Part shown: piece after piece, positions 61,397 to 64,000 of the stretch | How positions within the stretch are numbered: position 1 is the first letter of the stretch | Layout of the letters: each line of letters begins with the position of its first letter | DNA from: Candidatus Altimarinota bacterium | Lineage (GTDB): Bacteria > Patescibacteriota > Gracilibacteria > BD1-5 > UBA2023 | Assembly: GCA_028713325.1 (NCBI GenBank) | Contig: JAQTON010000003.1 | Coordinates: forward strand, 1 to 64,000 | Reading direction: 5' to 3' | Length of the DNA stretch: 64,000 nucleotides | The notes under the pieces: generated by a model | What the model saw: only the letters and a program-made list of their open reading frames with translations | What the model was told of the DNA's origin: nothing | Database searches by the model: none | Translations under genes and position numbers: made by a program

Positions 61397-61518
61397 AGAA
61401 CTTTCGCAAAAACGAAGTAATTCGAGTGCAAATCGAGACCCGGAGCGAACCGTACGAATGTACGGAAAGTGAGGAAGCGGAGATTTAAACTTGAAGAACA
61501 AGTTTTTCCGAGAGTTCT
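61397..61518. repeat. Dispersed structured repeat, copy D
   Basis: AGAACTTTCGCAAAAAC (61397-61413) pairs with GTTTTTCCGAGAGTTCT (61502-61518) with two mismatches; the core holds GAACCGTACGAATGTACGG in the reverse sense to copies A and B. It overlaps the stop codon of the pilus-assembly gene on the minus strand. Confidence 0.78.
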
Positions 61519-62410
61519 ATTGGAAGACGGTGAAGTCAAGGGCTTCATTCGTTGTCATCTGTTGGATGAATCGGGTGATGTTTTTTCGGAATCCTCCCGC
61601 ATACCCCTGTGCCTCGATGACGGCAGTCTGAAGGGGGACTGGTACGTTGAAGTGAGCTTGGTACTCGAGATAGGGAGCTTTTTCACCGCTTGTGAGAACA
61701 AGTGGATTGATGAGCGAAAATTTGATGGTGCACTTTTGAGTACCTTTACAGTAGTTAATGTTATTGTAAAATCCATAAAAAGTAGTGGAACTTCCGGAAA
61801 GTGTTTTCCCAAATCTGTTGAGAGATCCTGGATGGAAGAGTATTTTTGTCGCTAGATTGTTTATTTGATCCGCATTAATCTGACTCCCGCTTGCTTGGAG
61901 GGTGTCTCCACTTGCCGTAAGATTCCAATTAATAATGGGCATTGCTATTCACCCGGTAAGAGTCTGATCCCATGCATTATTTCCATCAAGATCAGGGACT
62001 CGAAATCTAAGAAAAGTATAGTTAGTAGCATTCCATTCAATATTGGTTGGTAGTACGAGTTGGATTGGTTTTCCCGGAGCAAGAACCGCCCAATTAGGGT
62101 CATATTCGCTATTCCCTTGCCCGGGTTGCGGAAGGGTGAGTCCATTGGCAGTTATTTGATAGGTGAATCCGGATCCATTTATGAGAGCTCCGCTTGATGT
62201 TTCTATACTCGGATCATCTCCTGACATCGAGAGAAGAGCTTCGTCCAGAGCGGTGTTTGCTCGGTAATAGGAGATATTTCCATTCTCCACCCCTTTGATA
62301 TCCCGAGAAAACGGGAGAATCTTTTCAAGGAGATAGATGGCAATGACGATGATAATCATCGTCACAAATATCCCGATAATGAGAGCGGATCATGATTGAT
62401 TCTTTTTCAT
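61517..62410 (-). CDS. PilX-like minor pilin/pseudopilin (two UGA-Gly codons)
   Basis: The 297-residue protein begins MKKNQSGSALIIGIFVTMII, where the glycine at position 7 is a TGA codon. A short basic leader, a glycine and a long hydrophobic helix resemble PilX-type minor pilins, which lack the usual Glu5. The remainder is a soluble domain rich in Asn, Thr and Gly with few charged residues, as in pilus tip components. A second TGA (61949) is also glycine. It starts 24 bases after the pseudopilin upstream, so the two form an operon. Confidence 0.8.
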
Positions 62411-62434
62411 GGTACTGGTATAAAATAATAACAT

Positions 62435-63550
62435 TTATCTCGATAGATTCACCGTTGTTGTGATGGTCATATCACTCGCGGGCCCCTTGATTTTTTTGCG
62501 TTTTTCCCATGCAAGACCCAAAGTAAGGCGTATTCGGATGTAAGAATTCAGGATGATCGAATCACTCGATTCCTTCCAGGCATAACGGAAATCCTTTTCC
62601 GGATACAGATAAAAATCCACATTTTTTACATGTATCCACTCGGGAAATACATTTACCCACTCGGCATCCTCCCCCGCAGGAAGGTTGTTCGTTCCGGTAC
62701 AATTATAGTCTGGATGACACTCCCAGGTGTCTATAATACCATCATATCTTCCGGTGGAAGTAATCGATGTGTTTCCGGTGTGGCTGAGTCCAAGATCCTT
62801 TCAGACAAGTTTCAGTATCTGGATATTTCCGAGACAACCAGTTCCCGTTCCGGTAGCATCACAGGTCGCACCGGACGGTCTATTCTCATCGAGTTTAAAG
62901 ACCCAGCGAAAATAGGTACGTTCGGATTTCAATCATTTTTTTATCAAATAGAGCTCTTTTGTGCTCACTCCACCGGTAAAGACGCTCGGACCCATACCGA
63001 GATCTTCATCGTCATCATCTCATCGAACGTTGTCATTATTGTCCTCGTCTCAGAGGTCATTATTTGCATTGGAATTGTAATCGATGAATTGCTGACGATA
63101 TTGCCCGTATCTTTGAGCGGCTCCCGAAGCGTTCATGCAACCTCCGGTTCCCATCGATATTCCCATTCCACTCACACAGGAGTAAAGTCCGTCCCCATAA
63201 TTTGAGAGAGAACCACCGCTTCCATAGTTTCCAAAACCGGAAAACAGAGCGTAGTGTCCAGAAGAAGTGTTCGTTCCGACCACTCGTCTATTCCAATACT
63301 CCTCGTAATCGATATCCCCCCCGGTTTTTATAAGATCGACGAATTTTTCCGTGGCACTGTAGAGTTCGTTATTGAGATCAAGACGACTGGATACCATAGT
63401 TCTCAGTATCCCGATATTGCTCATCGAATCGAATGCCATTATGATGATAATAGCAAAGATGGTAATCGAGACAAGCATCTCTATGAGAGTAAATCATTTC
63501 ACCTGAGATCGGTCTCAACTCGAGATCGGTCCCAGTCTATTAAATTTCAT
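62435..63550 (-). CDS. PilW-like type IV prepilin with UGA-encoded cleavage-site glycine
   Basis: Six TGA codons as glycine join fragments into 371 residues. The class III signal KG|FTLIEMLVSITIFAIIIIMAF starts near residue 18; the glycine before the cleavage site (codon 19) is itself a TGA codon, so correct export depends on the code. The Glu at mature position 5 is present. The rest is a Tyr/Gly/Asn-rich extracellular domain (GFGNYGSGGSLSNYGDG) with Cys pairs. It would be cut by prepilin peptidase and added to a pilus or pseudopilus together with the PilX-like protein downstream. Confidence 0.87.
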
Positions 63551-63576
63551 ATTTTCCAAAAACTAAAAACTAAAAA

Positions 63577-63867
63577 CTACTTCTTCTTTTCTGTAAAAGT
63601 TTTTTCCTTTTCAAAAATATAATGAAGAAATGTTCCGATGCTTCTCCCGATTTTTAATCCGGACGGTGCCTTCCAAAAGGACTTTGGACCGATATGAAAA
63701 AAGAAATTCATTATATCGAGAAAGGCATTTTCTTTGAGTGCTTTTTCGCTTTTTCCAGCCAAGCTTTTGGTTAAGAGACTGAGACTCTGTATAAGGGATA
63801 TGAAAAAATCTTTTATCAGGTTCATGAGGATAAAAATAGTGTTTTTCTCCAATTTTTTCTCTCGCAT
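63577..63867 (-). CDS. Small basic hypothetical protein
   Basis: The 96-residue frame is lysine- and phenylalanine-rich with two moderately hydrophobic stretches (FILMNLIKDFFISLIQSLSLL and FLDIMNFFFHIG). It lies 26 bases upstream of the prepilin gene on the same strand and may be part of that unit. No family recognised; a membrane-associated helper is possible. Confidence 0.5.
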   Translation of the reverse strand: MREKKLEKNTIFILMNLIKDFFISLIQSLSLLTKSLAGKSEKALKENAFLDIMNFFFHIGPKSFWKAPSGLKIGRSIGTFLHYIFEKEKTFTEKKK

Positions 63868-63981
63868 ACGGTTTTGATGAATGAAACAAATAAATGATTT
63901 AACATCTTTCCTCTTTACAAAAAACTTATTTTCCTATAATCGAATCCATACCACACTAAACTATCATCCACTTTTTAATAT

Positions 63982-64000
63982 ATGAATTATATCGCAAATT
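63982..64000 (+). CDS. Possible start of a gene cut by the window end
   Basis: An ATG at 63982 opens MNYIAN and runs off the window. TATAAT near 63931 and a T-rich leader resemble other gene starts here. Too short to identify. Confidence 0.3.

Overview
The window comes from a Candidate Phyla Radiation bacterium that reads UGA as glycine (genetic code 25), so most likely Gracilibacteria (BD1-5) or Absconditabacteria (SR1). The evidence is direct. In more than 25 genes an in-frame TGA falls where the family has glycine: GlyA 'TLR-GPRG', Mfd 'DEEHKF-G', MnmA 'LLK-GID', CtpA 'LV-GQKSYGKG', prepilin 'K-GFTLIE'. No gene I accept ends in TGA; stops are TAA or TAG. All coordinates below are given after reading through TGA, so many genes are much longer than a standard-code annotation would show, and several (superoxide reductase, thioredoxin, a 2Fe-2S protein, the membrane proteins at 19.7-22.8 kb) would be lost or broken. 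Shine-Dalgarno motifs are largely absent, -10 boxes often sit close to the start codon, and the 16S 3' tail has a changed anti-Shine-Dalgarno (UCUCC in place of CCUCC).

Layout. 0-5.6 kb: 3' end of 16S rRNA (no 23S follows), a coiled-coil protein, atpD and atpC separated by an unknown gene, a secreted protein and a methyltransferase. 5.6-12 kb: trxA-mfd (minus strand), then folD and glyA (one-carbon metabolism). 12-17 kb: lgt-comEC and RNase Y (minus). 17-19.3 kb: a rubredoxin-superoxide reductase fusion, a 2Fe-2S thioredoxin-like protein and an S41 protease. 19.7-22.8 kb: an AT-rich run of four unknown genes, two of them membrane proteins, one with a GspF/PilC-like N-terminus. 22.8-27 kb: HD protein, tRNA-Gln, rplU, a LysM-CHAP cell-wall protein, and glyS behind a T-box leader.

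27-31.7 kb is the centre of interest: a complete diversity-generating retroelement (DGR). A 727-residue surface protein with a type IV prepilin signal at its N-terminus ends in a variable region. An avd-like gene, the template repeat and a reverse transcriptase follow. Template and variable repeats are both 179 bp, align without gaps, and differ at 15 positions, every one an adenine in the template.

31.7-48 kb: housekeeping genes (dus, rluB, typA, mnmA, argS), three tRNAs, a peroxiredoxin next to a 750-residue unknown protein, an ABC ATPase, a PD-(D/E)XK-like protein and an M23 peptidase. 48-64 kb: pepA-comF, secE-nusG, greA, rlmN, a GT26 glycosyltransferase, a VirD4/TraG-like ATPase, rluD, and two type IV pilus minor-pilin-like genes. 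ComEC, ComF and the pilin genes suggest pilus-based DNA uptake; the DGR protein would plausibly be displayed through the same prepilin pathway. Several families of dispersed intergenic repeats occur, one with stems that co-vary between copies.
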